A DNA stretch of 64,000 nucleotides from Pseudomonadota bacterium (lineage in GTDB: Bacteria; Pseudomonadota; Gammaproteobacteria; Xanthomonadales; Xanthomonadaceae), in the NCBI GenBank assembly GCA_018242365.1, contig JAFECB010000004.1, forward strand, positions 186,001 through 250,000. Reading direction: 5' to 3'. The notes below the pieces were generated by a model. The model had not been told where the DNA came from. It saw only the letters and a list, made by a program, of their open reading frames with translations, and made no database searches. Positions 18,169 to 26,466 of the stretch are shown piece after piece. The translations under genes were made by a program, and so were the position numbers. Positions within the stretch are counted from its first letter, which is position 1. Every line of letters begins with the position of its first letter.

Positions 18169-18275
18169 GACGCGGATCAAATCCGATCATCGCGGATAAC
18201 ACGTGAGACCAGCTCGCGCCAGCGAAATTCCCCAGAGCTCGATCCGCCCTTTCCGCGCCTATCCGCGTCAAGGAT
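18169..18275. repeat. Repeat family B (GACGCGGAT type), degenerate inverted pair
   Basis: GACGCGGATCAAATCCGATC followed by ATCGCGGAT at one end, and TCCGCGCCTATCCGCGTCAA + GGAT at the other, in inverted orientation. Related to the cleaner inverted pair at 35.8 kb and a single copy near 43.0 kb. No gene is visible in this 190-base gap. Confidence 0.6.
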
Positions 18276-18360
18276 CCTCTCCCGTCTGCCTTCTCCCGAA
18301 CCCGCTATCATTTCCCCGCCGGACGGCGCACACATGGACGCGCGGTAATTGGGGAAGGAC

Positions 18361-19836
18361 GTGGGACTGGTTTCCGTCGAGTTCGGCCTGTTTTTCGTGT
18401 GTTTCTTTGCCCTGTATTGGGCCTTCTGGCGACAGCCACGCGCGCAGTCCGCGCTGCTGACCCTCACCAGCCTCGCGCTGTTGGCGTATTACGCCAGCTG
18501 GGTGGCCAGTGCCTGCTTCGTCGCCTTCACCATGTTCGCCTGGCTGGTGTCGCGCGGCATGGATGCATTGCCACGCATCCCGCGCAAGGCATGGTTGTGG
18601 ATCGGCATCGGCGGAGGCGTGGCCCACCTCGCGTTCTGGAAATATGCCGAGTTCTTCCGCGTGCCGCTGCGCGAAACACTGGCTGCACACGGATTCGGCA
18701 CCGGCCTGCTGGAATCGACCTGGCTGCTGCCGCTGGGCGTGTCGTACTACACCTTCCAGGGCATCAGCTACCTGCACGCGCGTTACCGCCGCGAGATCGA
18801 CGGCCCGCTGCGGCTCAGCCTGTTCGACCTGCTCGGCCACTTCGGCCTGTTCCTCACCATCACCTCCGGCCCGATCCTGCGGGCACGCAATGCCAAGCAT
18901 CTGACCGCCTATGACGGCAGCGAATGCAACGGCCTCGACCAGATCCGCCAGGCCACGCCGCGCAAGGTGCTGGCGCCCACGCTGGCCTTGACCCTGATCC
19001 TGCTGGCACTGGCGAAAAAGTGGTGGCTGGCCGGTTGGCTGTCGGAGTCCCTGGTCGATCCGGTGTTCGCCAACCCGTCACAGTTCCAGTCGCTCGACGT
19101 GCTGGCGGCGATCTACGGTTACACCCTGCAACTGTTCTTCGATTTTTCCGGATACAGCGACCTCGTGGTTGGGCTGGGCATGTTGCTGGGCCTGCGCATC
19201 CCGGTGAACTTTCGCGCACCCTTGCTGGCCAGCAACATCCGCGAGTTCTGGGATCGCTGGCACATCAGCCTGTCGGTGTGGATCCGCGATTACCTCTACA
19301 TTCCGCTGGGTGGCAGCAAGCACGGATTCAGCCGCACCCAGCTCAACCTGTTCATCGCCCTGGTCCTGTCCGGCCTCTGGCATGGGCAGGGCTGGAACTT
19401 CGCGCTGTGGGGCTTCCTGCATGCCAGTGCCCTGGTGTTGTTGAATATCGGTGATCGCGTTTTCGGCGGCCGCGAGAAACTCACGCGCAGTGGATGGCCC
19501 GGCAAGGCGCTGGGCGTGTTCGTCACCGTCAATTTCGTCTGCTTCGCCTTCGTGTTCTTCCGTGCCACCCACCTCGCCGACGCCATCGCGGTCTTCCGTG
19601 CGCTGTTCGGCAATCTGTTCGACACGCCGATCGCCACCGACGCACCGCTGTGGTTGCTGGCGATGTTGGTGGCCCTGCTCGCCTATCCCAGGCTGGTGCA
19701 TCTGCCCGCCCGCTATGCAAGCGCGCTGGACGCGATGCCGACGTGGCTGCGTCCGGCACCGCTACTTGCCACCCTGGCCTTGGTCGCCATGTTCGCGCCG
19801 TCCGGCGTGCCGGGGTTCATCTATGCGAACTTCTGA
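18361..19836 (+). CDS. MBOAT-family O-acyltransferase (AlgI/PatA-like)
   Basis: Membrane-bound O-acyltransferase of about 491 residues with roughly 10-12 hydrophobic segments. It would move an acyl group, usually acetyl, from a cytoplasmic donor across the inner membrane to a periplasmic acceptor. Seen: LGVSYYTFQGISYLHARYR near residue 130, LFFDFSGYSDLVVG near 255, FWDRWHISLSVWIRDYLYIP near 300, and the family histidine in SGLWHGQGWNFALWG near 340. The start is uncertain: GTG at 18361, or TTG 12 bases upstream. The last 14 bases overlap the next gene, and the SGNH gene after that overlaps too, so the three form one operon. The pattern resembles PatA/PatB peptidoglycan O-acetylation and AlgI/AlgX systems. 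Confidence 0.92.
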   Translation: MGLVSVEFGLFFVCFFALYWAFWRQPRAQSALLTLTSLALLAYYASWVASACFVAFTMFAWLVSRGMDALPRIPRKAWLWIGIGGGVAHLAFWKYAEFFRVPLRETLAAHGFGTGLLESTWLLPLGVSYYTFQGISYLHARYRREIDGPLRLSLFDLLGHFGLFLTITSGPILRARNAKHLTAYDGSECNGLDQIRQATPRKVLAPTLALTLILLALAKKWWLAGWLSESLVDPVFANPSQFQSLDVLAAIYGYTLQLFFDFSGYSDLVVGLGMLLGLRIPVNFRAPLLASNIREFWDRWHISLSVWIRDYLYIPLGGSKHGFSRTQLNLFIALVLSGLWHGQGWNFALWGFLHASALVLLNIGDRVFGGREKLTRSGWPGKALGVFVTVNFVCFAFVFFRATHLADAIAVFRALFGNLFDTPIATDAPLWLLAMLVALLAYPRLVHLPARYASALDAMPTWLRPAPLLATLALVAMFAPSGVPGFIYANF

Positions 19837-20905
19837 GGCTGCGATCCAACCGGCGATCCAACAGGCGATCCGCCCCGGCGCGATCGCCACCGGCCTGATC
19901 CTGGCGGCCGTTGCGCTGGGCATGCTGTGGCTGATGCAAGGCTCGATCAACACCTACATCCAGCAGCAATACCACCGCCCGACGCCGCTGCCTGCGCTCC
20001 GCGCGAGCCGGGGCTGGGAGGCCGGCGCCAGCCTATGGCGCGGGCTCGAACGCGTGCATGACGGCGTGCGCAAGGGTGCAGGTGCGATCTCGGCCGCATT
20101 ACGCGATCAGCTCAACGACAGCGTCGTGCTGACCCCACGCTATTGGGACAAGCAGCGGCAGGAACGCGCACGGATCGCTCGCGAAAAGGCGGAGCAGGAA
20201 CGCCAGTACCGGCTGGCCCTGGCCCGTGATGCCGCCCTTGCCGAACAGGTGCGCATCCGCAACTACCTGACCATCGCCGCACCCGCGAAGGTGCTGTTCG
20301 CCGGCGATTCGCTGATGCAGGGCGTTGCCCCGCAACTGCAACGCAGCCTGCACGAGACCTATGGCATCGACAGCATCAACCTGAGCAAGCAGAGCACCGG
20401 CCTCGCCTACCCCTCCGCCTTCGACTGGCCGGCGACCATCGAGACTGCACTCGACGGCGATCCGGAAATCAGACTGGTGGTGGTCATGCTCGGCCCCAAC
20501 GATCCCTGGGACATGGCCGATCCGGCACATCCCGGCCGCACCTACCTGAAGTTCGAGAGCCCGGCATGGGAAGCGGTCTATCGCGCCCGGGTGGCACGCA
20601 TCCTCGATGCCGCCAAGGCGCATGATGCCAGCGTGCTGTGGATCGGCGCGCCGGGCATGAAGAGGGAACAGCTCGATACCCAGATGGCGTGGCTGATGCC
20701 GGTGATTCGCGATGAAGTCACCCGCCACGGCGCGGTGTTCGTCGATACGCGTCCGCTGTTGTCGATGCCCGGCCAGCCCTACAGCGACGCGATCATGGTC
20801 GATGGCCAACTGGTCAAGATGCGCAGCGGCGACGGCATCCATTTCTCGCCGTCCGGGCAGGCCTACATCGCCAAGCATGTGCAAGCCATGCTCACGGTAA
20901 AATGA
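19823..20905 (+). CDS. Membrane-anchored SGNH hydrolase-like protein (DUF459 type)
   Basis: A 360-residue protein starting MRTSEAAIQ, inside the end of the MBOAT gene. One N-terminal transmembrane helix (AIATGLILAAVALGMLWLM, residues 20-38), then a charged linker with many Arg/Glu (KQRQERARIAREKAEQERQY). From about residue 150 there is an SGNH fold: block I FAGDSLMQGV with the nucleophile Ser, block III GPNDPWD with Asn, and block V DGIHFSPSGQ with Asp/His. In partner systems such proteins take the acyl group from the MBOAT protein and transfer it to, or remove it from, the polymer. DUF459 matches best. Periplasmic, facing the wall. Confidence 0.88.
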   Translation: MRTSEAAIQPAIQQAIRPGAIATGLILAAVALGMLWLMQGSINTYIQQQYHRPTPLPALRASRGWEAGASLWRGLERVHDGVRKGAGAISAALRDQLNDSVVLTPRYWDKQRQERARIAREKAEQERQYRLALARDAALAEQVRIRNYLTIAAPAKVLFAGDSLMQGVAPQLQRSLHETYGIDSINLSKQSTGLAYPSAFDWPATIETALDGDPEIRLVVVMLGPNDPWDMADPAHPGRTYLKFESPAWEAVYRARVARILDAAKAHDASVLWIGAPGMKREQLDTQMAWLMPVIRDEVTRHGAVFVDTRPLLSMPGQPYSDAIMVDGQLVKMRSGDGIHFSPSGQAYIAKHVQAMLTVK

Positions 20906-22305
20906 GCCATGACCCCACGTCATCCGCAACCGTGACGCTGTTGCCACGCGTCTTCGCGCTCGGCCTCGCCTGTGCGCTGACCCTGTCGCCGCAGTCGGGC
21001 AAGGCCAGCGCCAGCGTGGTCTGCAAGCGCACCGGTGCCGACGGCGTGACCGAATACAAGAGCACCAGCCATTGCGGCAAGGGTTGGACCAAGGCCGCGG
21101 ACTACCAGCCGGACACGCAATCCGCGCCGTCCGTGCCGATGCCGACAACGCCGGATCAGGCGGCACCGATGCCGATGCCTGCGACGCCTTCCACCGCAAC
21201 GCCAGACGCCCTGCCTGCGCCAACGACGACCCAATCCAGCCTGCAGAATTTCGGCGCTCCCAATGCCGCGGCCGCGCTGGCGAAGCTGCACGGCGGTGCG
21301 GGAACATCCTTCCGCTATCTGCAAATCGGCGACTCCCACACCGCAGGCGACTTCCTGACCGAACGCCTGCGCCTGCGCCTGCAACAGCAACTGGGCGACG
21401 GCGGCATCGGCTGGGTCACGCCGATGCAGATCCCCGGCCAGCGGATGGCGCGGATGACCTTCATGCAATCGGGCTGGCAGCTCATCAGCAGCCGCAGTTC
21501 CGGCCCCGGCAATGACTACCCGTTCGGCGGCTTCATCGCCCAGGTCAGCGCTTCGTTCGCCAGCCTGACCCTGACGCCGCGTTACCAGACCGGTCGCCAG
21601 TCGATCACCCTGCTGATCAAGCAAGGCCTGCTGGATGCACCATTGACCGTCACCGATGCCGGCGGCATCCACCTGGCGATCAAGAGCCCGACACCGGATG
21701 ACCAGTGGCACACGGTCACCTTCGAGGCGGAACTGCCGATCACCCTGAGCGCGACGATCAGCCCGCAAACAGCCATCGGCGGCTGGTGGATGCGCTCGGT
21801 CGGGAACAGCGGCGCCATCGTCTCGGCGGCCGGCATCAATGGCTCCGAACTGGAGCAGTGGAATCGCTGGCGCAATGGCTGGATGGACGACCTGGGCGCG
21901 GCGAACCCCGACATCATCGCACTGGCCTACGGCACCAACGAAGCCTTCCGCACCACGCTTGATCCGGAAGCGCTGCGCGCGACCTTGACCACGGCCATCA
22001 ACCAACTGCGCCAACGTTTCCCGAACAGCGCCATCCTGATCATCGGCGCACCGGAATCCCTGAAAAGTTTCGCCGGCGGCCGCTGTGGCACCCGCGCCAC
22101 TGGCCTCGACGCCGTGCAAGCGGTGCAGCGCGCGGTGGCGCAACAGCAACACACCCTGTATTGGGACTGGCAGCAGGCGATGGGTGGTGCTTGCAGCATG
22201 ACCGGCTGGGTGTCACGTGGGCTGGCACGGCGCGACGGCGTGCACTTCAGCCGCGAGGGCTACGAGGCGCTGGCCGATGATCTGTATGCGGGATTGGTGC
22301 GGTAG
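20902..22305 (+). CDS. Secreted SGNH/GDSL hydrolase-like protein
   Basis: A 467-residue protein; its ATG overlaps the preceding stop (ATGA). Signal peptide about residues 10-36 (RVFALGLACALTLS...ASA). A short Cys-containing domain, VVCKRTGADGVTEYKSTSHC, resembles DUF4124. A Pro/Thr-rich linker (residues about 70-110) precedes an SGNH domain with block I YLQIGDSHTAGDF near 142, a beta-rich insert, block III ALAYGTNEAF near 330 and block V DGVHFSREGYEAL near 445. All three catalytic elements are present. It is probably a second periplasmic acyltransferase or esterase acting with the two genes upstream. The polymer could be peptidoglycan or an exopolysaccharide. Confidence 0.88.
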   Translation: MSHDPTSSATVTLLPRVFALGLACALTLSPQSGKASASVVCKRTGADGVTEYKSTSHCGKGWTKAADYQPDTQSAPSVPMPTTPDQAAPMPMPATPSTATPDALPAPTTTQSSLQNFGAPNAAAALAKLHGGAGTSFRYLQIGDSHTAGDFLTERLRLRLQQQLGDGGIGWVTPMQIPGQRMARMTFMQSGWQLISSRSSGPGNDYPFGGFIAQVSASFASLTLTPRYQTGRQSITLLIKQGLLDAPLTVTDAGGIHLAIKSPTPDDQWHTVTFEAELPITLSATISPQTAIGGWWMRSVGNSGAIVSAAGINGSELEQWNRWRNGWMDDLGAANPDIIALAYGTNEAFRTTLDPEALRATLTTAINQLRQRFPNSAILIIGAPESLKSFAGGRCGTRATGLDAVQAVQRAVAQQQHTLYWDWQQAMGGACSMTGWVSRGLARRDGVHFSREGYEALADDLYAGLVR

Positions 22306-22325
22306 GCCAAAACTGATCAGGCGTG

Positions 22326-22422
22326 GTCATTCCCGCGAAAGCGGGCTGCTTTTGACGGACGCATGTCCAATCCGGGAACCTGGCGTTTACGTCCAGGGAT
22401 CCGCGCTTTCACGGGGATGACG
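22326..22422. repeat. Palindromic repeat, family C (GTCATTCCCGCGAAAGCGGG), long form
   Basis: GTCATTCCCGCGAAAGCGGG at 22326-22345 and an inverted, imperfect end CGCTTTCACGGGGATGAC at 22405-22422 enclose about 60 bases. This is the widespread proteobacterial repeat that resembles Neisseria dRS3 (ATTCCC-N8-GGGAAT). Short copies lie at 45.3 and 47.4 kb. The element fills the gap between the second SGNH gene and the convergent sspB end. Confidence 0.75.
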
Positions 22423-22504
22423 CACGCACTACGGACAGCTTGGATCGTATTGCCCAGGCGACGCCTCACATCGATCCAAACACACGCAAGCAAACAGTGT
22501 CGCC

Positions 22505-22984
22505 TTACTTGATCACCCGCAGATGCCCGCCACGCTTGGGCGGCTCCGGGACGTCGTCCGGTGGACCGTCCTCGGCAGCAGGACGCTCTGCGGGTTCGGC
22601 TGCTGTTGTGGATGCGGGTGCGCCCGACGCACTGGATGCCTCGGCTTGCGGTTCTTCCGGCAGGGCCATGCCGTGCCCGCTCTCGCGCGCGTACAGGGCG
22701 ATCACCGCACCCATCGGAATCACCACGCTCTGCGAGACGCCGCCGAAGCGCGCGGAAAAGCGCAACCCGTCGTTATCCATGGTCAGCTTGGCCACCGCGC
22801 GATCGGCGATGTTGAGCACCACCTGGCCGTCCTTGATCGTATGCGGGGGCACGCGCACGCCAGGATAGCGGGCATTGACCAGTACATGCGGGGTCATGCC
22901 GTTGTCGACCACCCACTCATACAGCGCGCGCATCAGGTACGGGCGCTGGCTGGTCATCTGAGGAATCGGCGGTTCCCCGGTCAT
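22505..22984 (-). CDS. sspB: ClpXP protease specificity-enhancing factor
   Basis: Adaptor that binds ssrA-tagged proteins from stalled ribosomes and delivers them to ClpXP. 159 residues. The core is SQRPYLMRALYEWVVDNGMT, HVLVNARYPGVRVP, GQVVLNIADRAV, and RFSARFGGVSQSVVIPMGAV followed by IALYARE. After an acidic, Ala/Pro-rich flexible linker the C-terminus ends in RGGHLRVIK, the ClpX zinc-domain docking tail. The ATG at 22984 follows the sspA stop by 7 bases; an internal ATG at 22957 (MTSQRPYL) is the alternative start and matches homologues slightly better. Confidence 0.96.
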   Translation of the reverse strand: MTGEPPIPQMTSQRPYLMRALYEWVVDNGMTPHVLVNARYPGVRVPPHTIKDGQVVLNIADRAVAKLTMDNDGLRFSARFGGVSQSVVIPMGAVIALYARESGHGMALPEEPQAEASSASGAPASTTAAEPAERPAAEDGPPDDVPEPPKRGGHLRVIK

Positions 22985-22991
22985 TGCGCGC

Positions 22992-23630
22992 TCAAAGCAC
23001 CAGCTCGCGCAACTTCTTTTCCTGTTCGGTCAGGCTGCGCACGAAGCCGGGATTGCGGAACACGCGATTGCCGTAGTCCTCGATCACCTTGCCGTCCTTC
23101 GGCAGGGCCACGCCCAGCGCTTCGAGACGCCAGATGATCGGCGCCATCGCGCAGTCGGCCAGACTCATCTCGGGATTCAGGAAGAACTTGTAGGCCTTGA
23201 ACAGCGGCACCGACTGCGCCAGCAGTTCCTTCAGCCGCTTGCGGCCGGCCTCGGCCTGCTGCTTGTTGCCGAGCTGGATCGCCTGCACCTGCGGCACCCA
23301 ATCGTGCTCGATGCGCAGCATCGCCAGTCGCAGTCTCGCGCGTGCCAGCGGCTCCACCGGCATCAACGGCGGATGCGGGTAGCGCTCATCCACATACTCG
23401 CTGACCACGCTGGCGGCATACAGCACCAGGTCGCGCTCGACCAGAGTCGGCACCGAGTGGTACGGATTCAGGTCGATCAGGTCCTCGGGCGGGTCCTGCG
23501 GATCGACCGCGATGAAGTCGTAGGTCACGCCCTTGGCGGCCAGCACCAGGCGCACCCGGTGGCAGACGACATCATCAGTGGCGGAAAACAGGGTCAGGGC
23601 ATTACGCATGCGAGGACTCATGGCCGTCAT
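22992..23630 (-). CDS. sspA: Stringent starvation protein A
   Basis: RNA-polymerase-associated glutathione-S-transferase-fold protein, 212 residues, that alters transcription under starvation. Seen: NALTLFSATDDVVCHRVRLV near residue 10 (thioredoxin-like domain), NPYHSVPTLVERDLVLYAAS near 55, YVDERYPHPPLMP (the conserved SspA surface loop), and an all-helical C-terminal domain with FFLNPEMSLADCAMAPIIWR. The start MTAMSPRMRN is the first ATG; the ATG three codons in is also possible. It sits directly downstream of the cytochrome bc1 operon and upstream of sspB, the usual order in Xanthomonadaceae. Confidence 0.96.
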   Translation of the reverse strand: MTAMSPRMRNALTLFSATDDVVCHRVRLVLAAKGVTYDFIAVDPQDPPEDLIDLNPYHSVPTLVERDLVLYAASVVSEYVDERYPHPPLMPVEPLARARLRLAMLRIEHDWVPQVQAIQLGNKQQAEAGRKRLKELLAQSVPLFKAYKFFLNPEMSLADCAMAPIIWRLEALGVALPKDGKVIEDYGNRVFRNPGFVRSLTEQEKKLRELVL

Positions 23631-23742
23631 CAGGACTTACTCCAACGTCCGGACAGGCCGAACGCACCCGCGTCACCCGCACCGTGCAGGCAACCTTCAC
23701 AGCTCCCGTTCCCCTTCGCGGGCGCCGCCAGGACGCGGCGCG

Positions 23743-24486
23743 TCAGTGAACGTCCCGCCAAAACTCGTTCTTCAGCAGCATGGCGATAAATGCAAAAAAG
23801 GCAAGGAACAGGATCACCCAGATGCCGACGCTCTGGCGCTTGAGCGCCGCCGGTTCGCCGGCATATTCGAGGAACGCGGCGATGTCACGCGCGGTCTGGT
23901 CGAACTGCTGCGGCGTCTGGCTGCCGGGCTGGCTGATCGTGAAACCCTCGACCGGCGCTTCACCGCTGGCATCCTTCGGCCCGTACTTGGGCTGCTGCAT
24001 GCCTTGCAGCTCCCAAAGAGGATTGGGCATCGAGGCGTTCGGGAACAGGGTGTTGTTCCAGCCCACCGGGCGGCTCTCGTCCAGGTAGAAGGACTTGAGG
24101 TAGGTGTAGATCCAATCCGGGCCGCGCACGCGCGCGATCACGCTCAGATCCGGCGGCGCCTTGCCGAACGCGGCCTTGGCAGTGTCCGCCGGCATCGCCG
24201 CCAGCACGTGGTCGCCGATCTTGCCGCCGGTGAAGTTCAGGTTGTGCATCACCTGGTCTTCGCTCAGCCCGAGATCCTCGCCGATGCGCGCATAACGCAC
24301 GTATTTCAGCGAATGGCAGCCGCTGCAGTAGTTCATGTACAGCGCGGCACCGCGCTGCAGTGAGGCGCGATCATCGAGATCGGTGCCGGATTGCTGGGTA
24401 TTGCCGCCCTCGTTGGCGAGTGCGCTGAAGCTGAGCAGCAGGCCGGCGGCCACGACCGCCATGCGGGACAGGAAGTTCTTAGTCAT
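23743..24486 (-). CDS. petC: Ubiquinol-cytochrome c reductase, cytochrome c1
   Basis: Haem-c subunit of the bc1 complex, 247 residues. Signal sequence MTKNFLSRMAVVAAGLLLSF, cleaved after ALA. The haem-binding CSGCH is near residue 54. The distal methionine region is near AAMPADTAK or the later SMPNPLWEL. A C-terminal transmembrane anchor SVGIWVILFLAFFAFIAMLL (residues 218-237) holds it in the membrane. The start codon overlaps the end of petB by 8 bases. It accepts electrons from the Rieske protein and passes them to a soluble cytochrome c. Confidence 0.97.
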   Translation of the reverse strand: MTKNFLSRMAVVAAGLLLSFSALANEGGNTQQSGTDLDDRASLQRGAALYMNYCSGCHSLKYVRYARIGEDLGLSEDQVMHNLNFTGGKIGDHVLAAMPADTAKAAFGKAPPDLSVIARVRGPDWIYTYLKSFYLDESRPVGWNNTLFPNASMPNPLWELQGMQQPKYGPKDASGEAPVEGFTISQPGSQTPQQFDQTARDIAAFLEYAGEPAALKRQSVGIWVILFLAFFAFIAMLLKNEFWRDVH

Positions 24487-25762
24487 GCATGGTCACCCGG
24501 TCCGGAACCGGCTTGGTCTTGTCGAGCTTGGACCAGACCGGCATGGTGATGAAGAAGGCGAAGTAGAGGAAGGTCAGCACGCGGCCGATGATCGCTTCGA
24601 CCGGGTCGGTGCCCGGGCCAGCGCCGATCTTGGCTAGCCAGCAGAAGCAGACCACGAACATCATCAGCATGGTCCAGCTCAGCCAGCCGCGATAGCGGTA
24701 GGACTTCACCGGCGACTTGTCGAGCCACGGCACCAGGAACAGGCAGACGATCGCGCCGAACATCACCAGCACGCCCCACAGCTTGATCCCGAAGAACGAC
24801 GGAATCACCCGCAACATCGCGTAGTACGGGGTGAAGTACCAGACCGGCTTGATGTGCGCGGGCGTCACCAACTGGTTGGCCGCGGTGAAGTTGTCGTGTT
24901 CGAGGAACCAGCCACCGAAGGTCGGCGCGAAGAAGATGATGAAGGCCGCAATGAGCAGGAAGCAGGCAACGAAGAACGTGTCCTTCACCGTGTAGTACGG
25001 ATGGAACGGCACGCCATCGGCGGGCGCGGTCGGCGACCAGCGATTGCCCTTCGGCCCCTTCTTGATCTCGACGCCGTCCGGGTTGTTGGAGCCGACTTCG
25101 TGCAGGGCGAAGATGTGCAGGGTCACCAGCAACAACAGCACCAACGGCAGCGCGATCACGTGCAGGGCGAAGAACCGATTCAGGGTGGCATCGCCGGGGT
25201 TGAAGTCACCCATGATCCACTGGGTCAGATCGCCGCCGATCACCGGGATCGCGCCGAACAGCGAAATGATGACCTTCGCGCCCCAGTACGACATCTGGCC
25301 CCAGGGCAGCACGTAGCCCATGAAGGCTTCGGCCATCAGTACCAGGTAGATCACCATGCCCAGCAGCCACACCAGTTCGCGCGGCTTCTTGTAGCTGCCG
25401 TACATCATCCCGCGGAACATGTGCAGGTAGATGACGATGAAGAACATCGACGCGCCGGTCGAGTGCATGTAGCGGATCAGCCAGCCCCAGTCGACATCGC
25501 GCATGATGTACTCGACCGAATCGAAGGCTTCCGCCGCGCTCGGCTTGAAGTGCATCGTCAGGAAGATGCCGGTGACGATCTGGTTGACCAGCACCACCGT
25601 GGCGAGGATGCCGAAGATGTACCAGATGTTGAAGTTCTTCGGCGCGTAGTACTCCGACATGTGCTTGCGGTAGAACGGCATCAGGCCGTGCGCGCGCTCG
25701 TTGACCCAGTCCATGACGCCGGTGGCGGTGGTGCAGGCGAGTTGGGTGATCTTGTTGGTCAT
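24479..25762 (-). CDS. petB: Ubiquinol-cytochrome c reductase, cytochrome b
   Basis: Di-haem membrane subunit of the bc1 complex, 427 residues with eight or nine helices. Seen: NIWYIFGILATVVLVNQIVT, RYMHSTGASMFFIVIYLHMF (haem ligand His pair), GYVLPWGQMSYWG, then LHVIALPLVLLLLVTLHIFA with the second His pair. The quinol-site motif is PVWY (IKPVWYFTPYYAML), the form typical of gamma- and betaproteobacteria, in place of PEWY. It is a full-length, unsplit cytochrome b. Lies 3 bases after petA and overlaps petC. Confidence 0.97.
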   Translation of the reverse strand: MTNKITQLACTTATGVMDWVNERAHGLMPFYRKHMSEYYAPKNFNIWYIFGILATVVLVNQIVTGIFLTMHFKPSAAEAFDSVEYIMRDVDWGWLIRYMHSTGASMFFIVIYLHMFRGMMYGSYKKPRELVWLLGMVIYLVLMAEAFMGYVLPWGQMSYWGAKVIISLFGAIPVIGGDLTQWIMGDFNPGDATLNRFFALHVIALPLVLLLLVTLHIFALHEVGSNNPDGVEIKKGPKGNRWSPTAPADGVPFHPYYTVKDTFFVACFLLIAAFIIFFAPTFGGWFLEHDNFTAANQLVTPAHIKPVWYFTPYYAMLRVIPSFFGIKLWGVLVMFGAIVCLFLVPWLDKSPVKSYRYRGWLSWTMLMMFVVCFCWLAKIGAGPGTDPVEAIIGRVLTFLYFAFFITMPVWSKLDKTKPVPDRVTMHD

Positions 25763-25765
25763 GGC

Positions 25766-26362
25766 TCAGGCCGCCCCTTTCTGGTCGACGCCGATCACGA
25801 CCGTGTTGTCGTCCGCGAAGTAATACGGCGGCACCGGCAGGTTCAGCGGCGCCGGCATCGACTTGAGCACGCGCCCGGCGATGTCGTAGCGCGACTTGTG
25901 GCAGGGGCAGAAATAACCGCCCTTCCAGTTCGGATCGAACGGCTCGGGCTTGATCTCGGCGTACAGTTCAGGTGCGCAGCCAAGGTGGGTGCACACCCCG
26001 ACCAGCACCAGGATCTCGGGCTTGATCGAGCGGTTCTCGTTCTTGGCGTAAGCCGGTTGCTCGGAAGCGTCCGACTTCGGATCGGCGACCAGCGCATCCA
26101 TCTGCGGCAGCACTGCCAGCATTTCCTTGGTGCGCTTGGCGATGTAGACCGGCTGGCCACGCCAGGCCACCACCAACTGCTGGCCGTCGGCCAGGGCGCT
26201 GATGTCCTGGGTCACCGGGGCACCGGCAAAACGCGCACGTGCGCTGGGGCTCCACGATTTGATGAACGGCACCGCCGCGAACCCCACGCCAACCGCCCCG
26301 ACCACCGCGGTGCTCGCGGTGAGGAATCGACGGCGGCCGGTGTTGACCTCTTCGTTGGTCAT
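25766..26362 (-). CDS. petA: Ubiquinol-cytochrome c reductase, Rieske iron-sulfur subunit
   Basis: 198-residue Rieske protein. The start MTNEEVNTGRRRFLTAST is chosen because GGAG lies 9 bases upstream; a longer frame adds ten unlikely residues. RRRFLTA followed by VVGAVGVGFAAVPFI is a Tat-type signal anchor. The [2Fe-2S] ligands are in CTHLGCAPEL near residue 131 and CPCHKSRYD near 156. GRVLKSMPAPLNLPVPPY is the conserved C-terminal loop. First gene of petABC. The 104-base upstream gap shows only a weak promoter-like TTGCCG...CATATT. Confidence 0.97.
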   Translation of the reverse strand: MTNEEVNTGRRRFLTASTAVVGAVGVGFAAVPFIKSWSPSARARFAGAPVTQDISALADGQQLVVAWRGQPVYIAKRTKEMLAVLPQMDALVADPKSDASEQPAYAKNENRSIKPEILVLVGVCTHLGCAPELYAEIKPEPFDPNWKGGYFCPCHKSRYDIAGRVLKSMPAPLNLPVPPYYFADDNTVVIGVDQKGAA

Positions 26363-26466
26363 CCCGCACTCCGAAAAATGAATATGAATCAAACGGTTAC
26401 GGCAAGACAGCGACGCGCTGGCGAACGCTGGCCGGCCGCAAAGGACAGGAAAGTGTAGCGGAATGC

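Noticed and set aside
24479..25762. Apparent loss of the PEWY quinol-site motif in cytochrome b
   Set aside because: PVWY is the normal variant in gamma- and betaproteobacteria, so it is not a defect.
24854..26458. A 534-residue plus-strand open frame opposite petB and petA
   Set aside because: Shadow of well-conserved cytochrome bc1 genes; no independent evidence.
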